From contig OX030962.1 of assembly GCA_943735955.1 (NCBI GenBank), positions 8,283,462 to 8,347,461 on the forward strand: a stretch of 64,000 nucleotides of DNA, written 5' to 3'. Positions 53,801 through 62,426 of the stretch are shown in pieces. Numbering within the stretch: position 1 is the first letter of the stretch; the number at the start of each line of letters is the position of its first letter. Under the pieces are notes generated by a model. It did no database searches. It was not told the DNA's origin and saw nothing but the letters and a program-made list of their open reading frames with translations. This stretch comes from Piscicola geometra. Its lineage: Eukaryota > Annelida > Clitellata > Hirudinida > Piscicolidae. The translations under genes were made by a program, and so were the position numbers.

Positions 53801-56800
53801 TAGAATGAATTAATATGTAAATATACAGTTATTAAATAAGAAAGATTATAATGAAAAAATTTATTTACATTTTTTTAATAGTTTTAATTAAACTTATATA
53901 CTTTTATTAAATTTATAATAAAAAAATTATCAATTTCGATTATGGTTGAAAAGATGAAAAAATATTTAAAACAAGTACAGAATAAAATATTAGCAAGCTA
54001 TTGGTCCTCTCCCTTCTGAATCTTAAAGATCAAGATGTCTTACAATAATTAAAATTTTTATTCAACTTGGACCGATCGATAGTTTGTTGTTACGTCGAAT
54101 ACTCCTGAGATCCATCTATCTTGCGTTATCAGCTCATCAATCTTTATAATTAACTCTTTCTCAGAGTCACTTAAATACACTAAACTCTTGTATTTGGCAT
54201 GCATTTCAAACACTATAATCCACTTCACTTCACTTCCCCCCGCCAATAATCCACGCCATGACCACCGCCCATTTAACCGCGTCCAAGGAGCAAGCGACGA
54301 TACATGAATAGATTCGAAGAACGCTTTCAAGGAACGCAGCGAGCCAGCCAAGAACACAAAGGACTATGTGTTAGAGAAAAAGTTTATAACTTTCTTTCTC
54401 AAACAAGCGTAAAAAGCGCCAGACACCACTTCAAAGGCGTGTTCGCAGAGGCCCTAAAGCAAACTGATTCTTTTGTTTATTTTGAGGTTGTTGGTTGTTA
54501 GTCTTTTGATAAATATAATTGTTTTTTAGATAAATATTTATAATTTATATAAATCAATACATTTTAAAATTTAATTACATTTTAAAAACTGCGTTTCTAC
54601 CATCCCAAATGCAGTCACCGCAGCCAAACCTGCATCAACCACTCCATCAAATATTGGAAAAACCTCGGAATCGATTTTTTAAATTAAGAAAAAAACGATT
54701 AGTTTTGAATCGAGCCCAGAATATTTATGAGAAAAAAATGGGTAAAGCTAAATTTATGGAAAATAAAAAAAGTTGTTCAAGGAAAAAAAATTTTCTTATA
54801 AATTTTCTAAATATAAATAATAAAACTGCAAAGATTTTGTGGACAAACAACGAGAAAAATGTTACTCATGATCCCAATTACTCTCAAAGCTCTGGAATCT
54901 TCAGATATTCCAAAGATACTTCTAACGAGGCCTATAAGCGAATTAAAAACACAATAGCCGAGAAAAAACCAAAAACTGAAAACGTTTTTTCATATAGTTC
55001 TGAAACTGGATCTCGTTTAAGATCAACCACTCAATTTATAGATACTCATACTACTCAGGGTTTAGAATACAACTTTAAAAATGTTTTAAATCTTGATAAT
55101 AAAGATAAAAATACAAAAGAACCATACGGCAACTATGCTGATACAAGAATACACAAAAATGGTCATTCAACATCTAGTCTACAAAATCATGTTTTATTAG
55201 CAATAAAGAACAGATATAGATTCGTCGTGGAAAAACATGAAAAAAATAGGTTAAAGGAAGTCTCAAGATTCAAAAGAAACGAGATCTTCAGAGAGTATGA
55301 ACAAAACTTTGATGAATATATTGAAGATAAAACTAAAATTAAAAGAAGTATAAATGCCGAGTCGATTGAATGGAATAAAAAAATAATAAATGTAAAAAAT
55401 CGGAAAAAAAGTAAAAGTGAAAATACGAAGCTGGCTAGATCAAGGAATGAAAATAGAGACGTCAACGCCAGTCATGATAGTGACACATTTAATACGATTG
55501 ATCCGTTTTCGATCCAAAACATCCAAGAAGTCTTCAGCGTTCTAGCCATCTTCTCTGTTATAATTCTCATCCACAGTATTTTACGAATTACTTTTCTGAG
55601 AAAGAGTTTACTAGAAAGCTCTTTCTACTCGCAAGTATTAAAGCGTTCTTTCTTAGATTATAAAACCATGCACAGGCCTCGACACGCTCTCTATGTAGAT
55701 AGCAACTCTTGCAACATGAGTAATGCAGATAAAGCAAATATGGAACTGTGTGGAAAAAACAAAAATGTCAAAAAAAGTAGCCGACACCGTCCTGAAAATG
55801 AGTTTTATTACAAGGCCCAGTATCTTCCGCATGCAAGCCACCATAAACAAGGAATTCTAGGACAAAAAAGCGTCTATATGAAAAGCTGTTCAGACGTGAA
55901 TGATAAACACAATTCGAGCAGCAATTTATTCGTGAGTCAATCGCCTGTTGCTCTAAGTGAGGGAGAAAATACTGTATCTCTGGGAAACAACTCGATAATT
56001 ATCAGAAACAGAAACAGCGGCTTGAAAGACTGCAGAAAAGATATTTTTGAAAAATTCCAACAAGAACAAACGTGCTTTCACACAACACAACATACTCCCA
56101 TGAAGCAAGAAGAATACCACAAGCCCTTCGGCTCTTCAAAACATGTTCTCCTCATGAATCGCCTTCCCATCAACAGCAGTGACAGGCAACGTCAGAGCGT
56201 CGAAGGAATACGAAGCCTTAATTTATTCATAAACAACTTTCCATTTCATGCCACCAGCATCAATAAAAATAATGGCAATAAAAAATCGCAAAAAAGCAAC
56301 ATTGGTGAAAATGAAAGGTCAACTAGAATTGAATCTAAAGAAAGCCTCGAAATGAGTCAATGTGGCATAGAAACTAGACTGAAAGAATGTTATTTAAAAA
56401 ATGAGACAAAAAAGACAAAAATAAAAAATAAACAATTTAAAATTAGATCCAAAAAACATTTGATAATGCTTTTAGTTGTAGACGCATTAATGGTGAGTTG
56501 TCGTTTCAAGAACATTGTGCTTTTTGTGGTTATGGTAATAATCTTGGTGGGATTTTTTCAAGCAATATCTTTGTTATCTAAGCACTATACATTCAAACAC
56601 GTTTTCTTGCCGGTCTTGTCTTGGTGTGGCAAATTGGATGTGTTGAAAACAGACAAGAAAATATGGGAAAATGAACTTTGGTTTGAATTTGACGGATATA
56701 AGGTGGAAGAAGAAGACGGCAGACTGTTGTTTGAAGGTGGAGGTAGCTGGATTGAAGGATTAGTGAAAGAATTGAACATGGTGGAAAACTTTTTCAAACA

Positions 56801-59800
56801 AAGTAAGGAAATTAATTTTTTCGTTAACTAGTTTTTTGGTCATGGCAGTTTGTTTTGTTTTGTGGCACAAAATGCACTAAATAATAATTATGTGACAAAA
56901 GAGAACTAATGAAAATTGGAGAGCACACTGGGTGTTAGCCTTTGTGGAAAACTCAAACTAATAATTAATTTTAGTATTTCCATATTTTGTGAAACTTTTT
57001 CAAATTTATACTTTTCTAAAATTCTTTTCTTTGGAAAATATTTATTTTGTTTCATATGAAAACGGCCAAAAAATGTGGGAAAAACTTACAAAAGTTTTCA
57101 AGTTGTGCAATTTGTAGTTTTATAAAACTCATTAAAATGGATAGTTTGTTTTCAGCCACGGTTTAAATTTGCATTTTTTCAGATTGCTAAGGCCGATGCG
57201 TAATCAAGCCGCGATTTTTATAAAATATATTTTAATTTTTTTCTAACATAATCCTTTATTGTCGTTAAACAGGAATAAACTATGGAAGTAATCGGGATAA
57301 AAATGGACAAGAAATGATCAGTTTTGATGCTGTGAGTAGGAAGGAAAATGTGAATGAAGAAGTTGAAGATGGGTATGCAGAGGAGGTAAGTGGAAATGAA
57401 AATACTAATGATGATAATTACTTACTAGATGTAGATGCTACTAATAATAAATGATGATAAACAAATATATATGATGATAATGATGGTGCTGGAATAGCTT
57501 AGAATTAAAACACTTAGCATTTTTTTTAAATTTCCTGGTTTTGATTCCTACCAATGAATTAGCCTTCACGACGTGATCTCTGTCAACTGTCGTGCTAGTT
57601 GCATTGCACAAAGATTTTTTTGAAATCCAACTATTTCACCGAATAAAATTAAAAGATGCTGGGTCACTTGCTATTTTCAAGAAAGTAAAATAAAAATTGG
57701 ATTAAAATAATTTTAAAAGGGTGCTGATGATGACGATGTGCCTGGAGACAATGATCGATGGGCTTCGGATGACTAAATGTTTTGTAGTTAATTATACTTT
57801 AAGTAGAAAAGAAGGCTGCTAATTACTTTGATGCATAAAAATGGTTTTAGAAAGAAAAAAATTAATTTTTTGGAAATAATAAAATATTAATTATGAAATA
57901 AAAAGTTGTTTCCATTCATTATCTATTTATTTAGCTCAACTTATCAATTAAATTAACTTTAAAATTTTGAAAAAATCAAACTTCTTTTATATATATAATA
58001 TTTAAATGTCGATTTCATGAATTTTTTCTTTTTTCAGTCCCTCGCATCATCACTGAGTAACAGCAAAGAGATGAAGTTCAAAAAAGGTTTTTTTAATTAT
58101 TAGTGTGCTGATGAATTAGTAATAGACATTTTCATAGTTTAAGCTATAGAATTAAATTATTTGCACATATTAACTATTAATTTATTTTGTTGACAAAAAA
58201 AACTTATTTTCCAAAAGGTCAAATTAAATTTCCCCACAGAAAGTAACAGAAACGCCGCAGAAGAAAACCAAGATAATGAATCAGACGCAGCAATAGAAAT
58301 AGACTCTTACAACGATTGTTTGACGAAGACAATGCTGGAAATCCATTCAATGTATTCAGATACAACAGAAAAAAAAGGTTCGCTTTGCTTTATTAACAAA
58401 CTTTTTTGATCTTTTTGGAAAAATCCTCATAGTCGTTTAAATCCTTCCAAGATGCCTCGAAGGTTTTTTTCCATTCCCGCGGTGGAGGAAGTGACTTTGA
58501 AGATGCCATGAGGTATTTCTCCCCAGAGCATTCAACGATTAATATATTTCAGCAACACCATGAAAACGCTGATAGGAACAGCAGCAGCAAAAACGAAAAC
58601 AACAAGCACTCTATTGACAAGGCAACACACCGAGGCATAAACAGCGAGCGAATTGCGCGTAACACTACACAAGAAAAGACTCTGGCTCTAATGACGATTT
58701 ATTTATTGCTCGAGACACTCTCGCTAATCTGTCTGCTTATCGTCAGGGTGTACATCAACTCTGAGGTAATATCGAGACTAGGCAATTGAAAGAATTTAGA
58801 AAAATATGAAATGATGTTTGAAATTTTATGAAGATAAATTTTTAAACTAGTTTAGTACACAATTTTTTGCATTACAAATATTGAATTATATCATATATAA
58901 AAAAAATACTTAATGAAATTTCAAAATGTGATTTAATATTTTCATTAAATGATTAATTGCAACTTTTATTCTTTTATGTAAAAAATATTGATTTTGTCAA
59001 CTATTAGAATTACAATATAAATTGTGTTTTCGCATTCGAAACTAGGAGTAGGAAAAACTGTTTCTGTTAGCGAAATCATTTTATTTAACTGGTGTTCATC
59101 TTATATCTGTGCAAGCTATAGGCTAAAATGAAAATAAATTATCATAATGATGTTATGATATTATAACTATTATATAACTATTATATATGTATTTATAGGC
59201 AAAAATTTAAATAAATTAACATAATGATGTTATGATATAACTTTTTGAAAACTTTATGAAAATGGTTTATTTTATATTTTATAATTTAAAAAAATAATTT
59301 ACCATTTATTTTAATTGTAAAAAAAAATTATTTATTCATTTTATAATTTAAGGGATGAATCAGTTAATTACTGCTTCAGACCCTGTCAATGAAAGAAAAG
59401 AAAAAAATTTCCTAATTTTTTTCTTTTAAAATAATAATTCATCATTTGTTTTGAAAAATAATCTTTTCATTTAGGAATTATAATATCATAACATCATTAT
59501 GATAATTTATTTTCATTTTAGCCTATAGCTTGCACAGATATAAGATGAACACCTATTTAACTTTTATTTAAATTTTCACTAAATATTTTTTAAACTTTAA
59601 AAACTTATTTCAATTTTTCAAACAAATCCCAGACATTTTCCTTAATTAGTCAGCAGCTCCGTCAACTGGAAAGTCTCAAAAAATCCCAAGAAATCTCGAC
59701 TAAACTTCTACCTCATCGTTTTAACAGTCTCACATCGAAGCGTCGTCCGATCAATCTTGATACGCTCTCAAACCACCACGCCATCTCGCTGGATTCAATC

Positions 59801-60034
59801 GCTACACTCGCTCAAGCATCCCTGTCCACCTACCCGCCAAGCCACCTATCGAGTGTTAATAATATAGAAAGAAAGATAACCCGACGAGAAGCTGGAAGCA
59901 GTTTTAGTGAGAAAAAACAAAATGAATGGGGGTTAAGTTATGAAAAAAAAGTTCTGAGCTCACTTGTGACTACTTTTGAAAGCATCAAATGTGCCAATGA
60001 CAAGAGTGTGTGGTTCTCAGAGACGCATGTTTGA
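32683..60034 (+). CDS. Giant uncharacterised multi-pass membrane protein with signal peptide
   Basis: Twenty-two exons stay in phase to about 2,568 residues: 32683-32800, 36683-36724, 36943-37019, 37158-37235, 38027-38151, 43024-43183, 43808-44105, 44595-44675, 45377-45486, 45598-45663, 47848-49055, 49198-49258, 49418-49748, 51768-51890, 52241-53687, 54288-54486, 54615-56802, 57273-57385, 58038-58086, 58240-58377, 58452-58765, 59654-60034. The N-terminus (basic MHSIKRISRKAVIY, then FFFLVSVTLCGSG) is a signal peptide, followed by dibasic RKRN and RKRIKR. A Cys-rich patch lies near 290-330, and Lys/Asn/Glu-rich low complexity fills much of the big exons. Hydrophobic helices lie near 1132-1152, 1220-1248, 1813-1836, 2141-2162 and 2413-2438. 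The C-terminus is ETHV, a possible class I PDZ ligand. I do not recognise a family. Weakest joins: 49258/49418 and the exon at 54288. Confidence 0.75.
33262..33437 (-). mobile_element. tRNA-derived SINE with Pol III A and B boxes
   Basis: Read on the minus strand, the element starts with a tRNA-like head. The A box is TGGCTTAGATGG (complement of 33414-33425) and the B box is GTTTCGAATCC (complement of 33370-33380). The outer arms GGTTGGC and GCCAACC can pair like an acceptor stem. The anticodon arm is degenerate, so this is not a working tRNA gene. A GC-richer unrelated body follows to about 33262. A 60-codon open frame over it is incidental. Confidence 0.75.
33504..33690. repeat. 25-bp tandem repeat, about seven copies
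   Basis: The unit ATAAAT(T/A)ATTTTTACTTTCTTTTAG repeats at 33504, 33529, 33554, 33579, 33604, 33629 and, with changes, 33654. On the plus strand each copy ends in a pyrimidine tract plus TAG, the shape of a 3' splice site. It lies in the first coding intron of the giant plus-strand gene, between two SINE copies. Confidence 0.95.
33695..33885 (+). mobile_element. SINE-like element, second family, copy 1
   Basis: This GC-richer block starts with an A-box-like TAGCTGAGTATG and ends in an ATT-rich tail (ATTATTACTATTATTACG). Its middle (GCAAATGAAAATGTCCCATC, then GGGCCGAGGAGTCCATTCGG) matches, in reverse complement, a block at 46150-46262. Two independent copies show it is a dispersed repeat. The B box is not clear. 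Confidence 0.6.
35405..35522 (-). other. Unexplained exon-like island (both strands open)
   Basis: A 118-bp block near 48% GC in a roughly 25% GC intron. On the minus strand it has an acceptor (CTTCTAATAG) and a donor (AAG then GTTTTT), and reads SNWLHTHEDPVVCACAVGNS in frame. On the plus strand a different frame reads RTLPDPRVYAANYLNKRQMM but lacks a convincing acceptor. No partner exons on the minus strand were found nearby. It may be an exon of an unseen nested gene, a pseudogene fragment or a conserved non-coding piece. Confidence 0.35.
38152..43023 (+). other. Large intron of the giant gene (4.9 kb)
   Basis: It contains the hAT-like element at 38290-39311. The remainder, 39320-43023, is AT-rich with no exon, RNA gene or repeat that I can support. 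Short open frames near 41026-41256 and 41608-42181 are not flanked by usable splice sites. Confidence 0.55.
38290..39311. mobile_element. hAT-like DNA transposon remnant with 8-bp target duplication
   Basis: The left end starts CAGAGCTGTTCC. The complement of the right end starts TAGAGATGTGC, an imperfect hAT-type terminal inverted repeat. Identical 8-bp flanks GTTATAAT lie at 38282-38289 and 39312-39319. Subterminal TTAACG/CGTTAA motifs occur near both ends. Inside, the phrase AAATGATAAAAAATG recurs near 38510 and 38600. No transposase frame survives, so it is non-autonomous or decayed. hAT elements typically make 8-bp duplications. Confidence 0.8.
45664..47847 (+). other. Intron of the giant gene
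   Basis: A 2.2-kb AT-rich intron containing the SINE-like copy at 46150-46262. The donor chosen is GTAATG at 45664; a GT at 45676 is an in-phase alternative adding four residues. The acceptor CCCTTAG precedes 47848. Nothing else is recognised. Confidence 0.55.
46150..46262 (-). mobile_element. SINE-like element, second family, copy 2
   Basis: The plus strand reads GCATATTTTCATTTGCGCCT after CCCGAACGGGCTTCCAGGCC. This matches the reverse complement of the 33695-33885 element (CCCGAATGGACTCCTCGGCC, then GACATTTTCATTTGCACC) with scattered differences. An ATTATT-rich stretch lies at its left, as at the tail of copy 1. It sits in the intron 45664-47847 of the giant gene. Confidence 0.6.
47848..49055 (+). 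CDS. Giant gene exon 11: low-complexity ectodomain segment
   Basis: 402 codons, starting VWFYIMVPFTKLNQSFETDK and turning into a Lys/Asn/Glu/Asp-rich stretch with many short charged repeats, then ending RPFIYSSETWASSGCDKPTE and PTR at a GTATTT donor (phase 2). The hydrophobic start joins the short exon before it (CEINNCNLLGFLFWLNFETQ) into what looks like a beta-strand-rich domain. No known domain signature was recognised. The coding frame is uninterrupted over 1.2 kb in an AT-rich region, which supports it being real. Confidence 0.8.
49749..51767 (+). other. Intron of the giant gene
   Basis: Two kilobases of AT-rich DNA with poly-A and poly-T runs near 49973 and 50027. No exon or repeat element was identified. 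The acceptor TTTTACAG at 51767 is strong. Confidence 0.6.
52241..53687 (+). CDS. Giant gene exon 15: Ig-like strand region and first two membrane helices
   Basis: 481 codons open between a CACCACAG acceptor and a GTGAGT donor. It begins GQMSACPAYLGISMQNASNS, then CPRTFYFSFLIPRWNPTLKP and HSVLLKIDD, a pattern resembling a beta-sandwich fold. Two hydrophobic helices follow (IVELFFAYSFIVLLVCA and LEVVKLFLLITTIVGCIKV), separated by a Cys-containing loop. The rest is a mixed hydrophilic segment. Both splice sites and phase agree with neighbours. Confidence 0.82.
54288..54486 (+). CDS. Giant gene exon 16 (weak splice sites)
   Basis: The frame SKRRYMNRFEERFQGTQRAS is open for 199 nt and fits phase 2 in, phase 0 out. 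The acceptor GTCCAAG has a poor pyrimidine tract and the donor GTTGTT is non-consensus. The block is GC-richer than its surroundings, which favours coding. The opposite strand is also open over part of it. The boundaries could be wrong even if the exon is real. Confidence 0.5.
54615..56802 (+). CDS. Giant gene exon 17: largest exon, two membrane regions
   Basis: 729 codons open, highly charged (Lys, Asn, Arg, Glu) with a helix EVFSVLAIFSVIILIHSIL near the middle and LIMLLVVDALMV plus IVLFVVMVIILVGFFQAISL near the end. It closes with an acidic segment and a GTAAGG donor in phase 1. An ATG at 54609 lies in frame just before the AG, so this could be mistaken for a single-exon gene start; the chain of phases favours an internal exon. 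Confidence 0.82.
59091..59553. mobile_element. MITE with 76-bp perfect terminal inverted repeats (Mutator-like)
   Basis: The first 76 bp (59091-59166, starting GGTGTTCATC) are an exact reverse complement of the last 76 bp (59478-59553). The 9-bp flanks TATTTAACT occur on both sides (59082-59090 and 59554-59562). A partial direct copy of the inner TIR (taggcaaaaat...cataatgatgttatgata) lies at about 59198-59240. There is no coding capacity. Long TIRs with 9-bp duplications are typical of Mutator-like elements. It sits in the last intron of the giant gene. Confidence 0.9.
59654..60034 (+). CDS. Giant gene terminal exon
   Basis: It begins QLRQLESLKKSQEISTKLL, a likely amphipathic or coiled-coil segment just after the last membrane helix. 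A Ser/Thr-rich tail follows, ending FSETHV and TGA. The last four residues fit a class I PDZ ligand. The acceptor TTAGTCAG gives phase 0, matching the previous exon's GAG then GTAATA donor. Confidence 0.8.
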   Translation, partial: QLRQLESLKKSQEISTKLLPHRFNSLTSKRRPINLDTLSNHHAISLDSIATLAQASLSTYPPSHLSSVNNIERKITRREAGSSFSEKKQNEWGLSYEKKVLSSLVTTFESIKCANDKSVWFSETHV

Positions 60035-60719
60035 CTAGTAACACTAAAAAAATTTAAATATTTATTTGAAAAACATTTTTGGTTTATAAACGTAAAAAAA
60101 CGTTCAAGAATATGTTTTTTTGGAATAGAATAGAAAAAATGTACTATTTTTAAAAGTTTTTAAAGTATATTGTTTTAAGTTGTATTCTCATTTTAATAAA
60201 ATTCAACTCCAAGTAATATTCCATTTTATGTTTTCAAATCAACATCGACAGTGACAGAATTCTTATTTCTGTATCATCATGTTTCTCATAGAAATGACGA
60301 AAAATAAATGTATATATTAAAAGACTTGAATAACATTGGAAAATAAAGATTTTCAGTTAATCAATAACAGTTTTAATAGTATTGAACTAAAGCTCTCTAG
60401 AATAAATAATAATTGCGACAATGGATAAATATCCTCAAATAATTGTGAAATTTATGAATTTTAAAAATTAAAGTTTTTCTCTAAACTAAATGAAATGATT
60501 TTTCTAGAAATAGTTTTTGAAAATATGAAAAAAGATATTATAACAAAAATGTTAAAAGATGACAAATAAACATTTAAAAAACTGCAAGTAATGTAAGCAA
60601 AATATATAAGTATGTTTCACGACAGTATCACAAAAGACTTTCAAATAATTCAAAGCATCTACATTTTTTTTCAATTCCAACTAGTTTGTCTTTTAGTTTT
60701 TTTCCAAGTTTTAAACTTT
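60035..60719. other. Convergent 3' flanks of the giant gene and the FGFRL1-like gene
   Basis: A 685-bp AT-rich interval between two converging stop codons. It should hold both 3' UTRs. No coding exon or repeat was identified. Confidence 0.6.
60195..60200 (+). terminator. Candidate polyadenylation signal of the giant gene
   Basis: AATAAA, 161 bp after the TGA at 60034, on the coding strand. Another AATAAA occurs near 60303. In AT-rich DNA the motif is common by chance. Confidence 0.4.
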
Positions 60720-62426
60720 TTAGAAATTATTTGGTTGATGTGTTAGAACACTAAAATTTTGAGAGTTATTTTTTAAGTTGTTGTTAAAATTAATAATTTT
60801 ATTGATTTTGTTGCTTGAATTTATACTAGAAGAAGAAGAAAGCTGATTTAATGGATCTAGGTTTAAATTGTTGCTTGTGGGTTTTCCAAAGTTAGTGTTG
60901 TTGCTGATATTGTTGTTGTAAAGTGAAGGAAAATATGTAGGTGGAGTTTTGTCCAATTTTAGTTGCAGCCGTTGTTGCAGTACATCTTTTTGTTGCAGAA
61001 ACTGGTAGTTGTTGATGCCTGGATGTTTCTCCGTGTTGTCATGCTGAGCGATTTTGCTGTTGAAAACGTTGAAAGCTTCACTGTTGTAGTTCTGGTGCAG
61101 GTCATTCAGGGTGAGCTGCGTGTAAGGATTCAGGAGCATTTGTTGCTGCTGCTGATGATGATCATGATAACCCAGCTGTCTTGTTTCTCCTCCACCAGCC
61201 AGCAACAAACCAGGGCTGATGTTGTTGCCAACCTCTCCCTTCATCATCATCATCCTATTCTTGCTACTCTTCATCGCTGCGTCTCTGTTGCGTGTGTACT
61301 TTCGACAAATGCCTGCCACCAAGAAGCAGATGAGCAGGCATATGAAGACACAGATGATGACCGTCAACCAGGTTACGTGATGGGGAGAGTCTTCTGTCGT
61401 GTCATAGGCTTGAAGGTCGTTGTAGAAAAGGTTGTTTGAAGAATCTCTGGAAGCTGCATTGATCAATCATAATCATGAATGATAAAATAATTTTTCCTAA
61501 AACCAAAATAAAAAAATTAAAATTAGCTTTTTCTCAACTTAAAAAAGTAAATAAAGAAAAATCTTTCAAGCAGAATTAAATCAATCAATCCAACTAACCC
61601 AATCCTTCATCCAGAACTCTGAGTCTGTATTCCTTATACGTGAAGTTTTTCCCGTTCTTAGCAAAGCACACATACACTCCAGATTGTTGAGTGTTCGGCT
61701 GGTTGAAGAATAACTTACTAGCAAACGTGTTCGGCTTATCAGTAAGGAAGTCTATGATTTTGTAATCTGTGCCATCGATTGGAGAATAAAGTTCTCCTTT
61801 GTTTTTGTTGTAGTTTAGGCTTTGTATTTTGTATGGGTTGATGCTGTAAATGCTGTCAATTTGGTAGTTGTTGTCAAGAGGATGTTGGTTGTTGTAGCGT
61901 GCTTTGTAGCTGTTCGACTCTGAGGGTTCTACCTTTTTGAACCACTGAAAATATATGAAAATAAATAAAATGATTAAAAACATCTAAATAAAAAAATTTC
62001 CAATTATTTTCACATATCTTATTACAAAGGGCTCACCTTGATAGAGGTCTCTAAGACACTTGTAACTTTACACGTGAAGCTAGTTACTTCGTTGTGGCGT
62101 GTGGTCACGTTGGTGATGACATCATTCGCGAAGAGCGGGTATTCTCGTGAAGCATCTGAAAGGTTGAAAATCAGTAAATATGAAAGTTTAAAAAAAATTG
62201 TTTTATACAATAAAAGTATTTTTAAAATAAATTATGAACAAATCAAACGTTTACCATAGTAATCATCCTCATCTCCACTCTCTTTATCATCTTGACTGGC
62301 ATCTCGCTTGCATTCGCTTCTGACATGAGCATCAATCGATCCATCTTCCCTCATTCTTCTCCTGTCTGCTGAGTGAGAGGGTGCCAATGATGGTGGAGTT
62401 ACTGATGATGGTGCCAAGACATTATC
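60720..62426 (-). CDS. FGFRL1: FGFRL1 / nou-darake-like receptor, 3' part
   Basis: Four minus-strand exons join in phase to 456 residues and a stop: 62426-62255, 62155-62037, 61944-61599 and 61453-60720. The first is rich in Ser/Pro and ends acidic (SGDEDDYYG), recalling the acid box of FGF receptors. An Ig domain follows: Cys in EVTSFTCKV (about 85), Trp in IKWFKKVE (about 99, compare WLKRVE of FGFRL1) and Cys in SGVYVCFAKNG (about 190), with a long Asn/Tyr-rich insert between. A membrane helix LTVIICVFICLLICFLVAG (about 242-260) leads to a basic stop-transfer and a 195-residue Gln/Asn/His/Ser-rich tail. There is no kinase domain, which separates it from true FGFRs. Family knowledge: FGFRL1 and planarian nou-darake bind FGF-type ligands and modulate signalling. 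A different Ig receptor remains possible. Confidence 0.7.

Noticed and set aside
54058..54357. 99-codon minus-strand frame with the protein-like stretch SDSEKELIIKIDELITQDRW
   Set aside because: No ATG at the right place, no splice partners, and it overlaps a plus-strand exon of the giant gene. Kept only as a possible chance frame.
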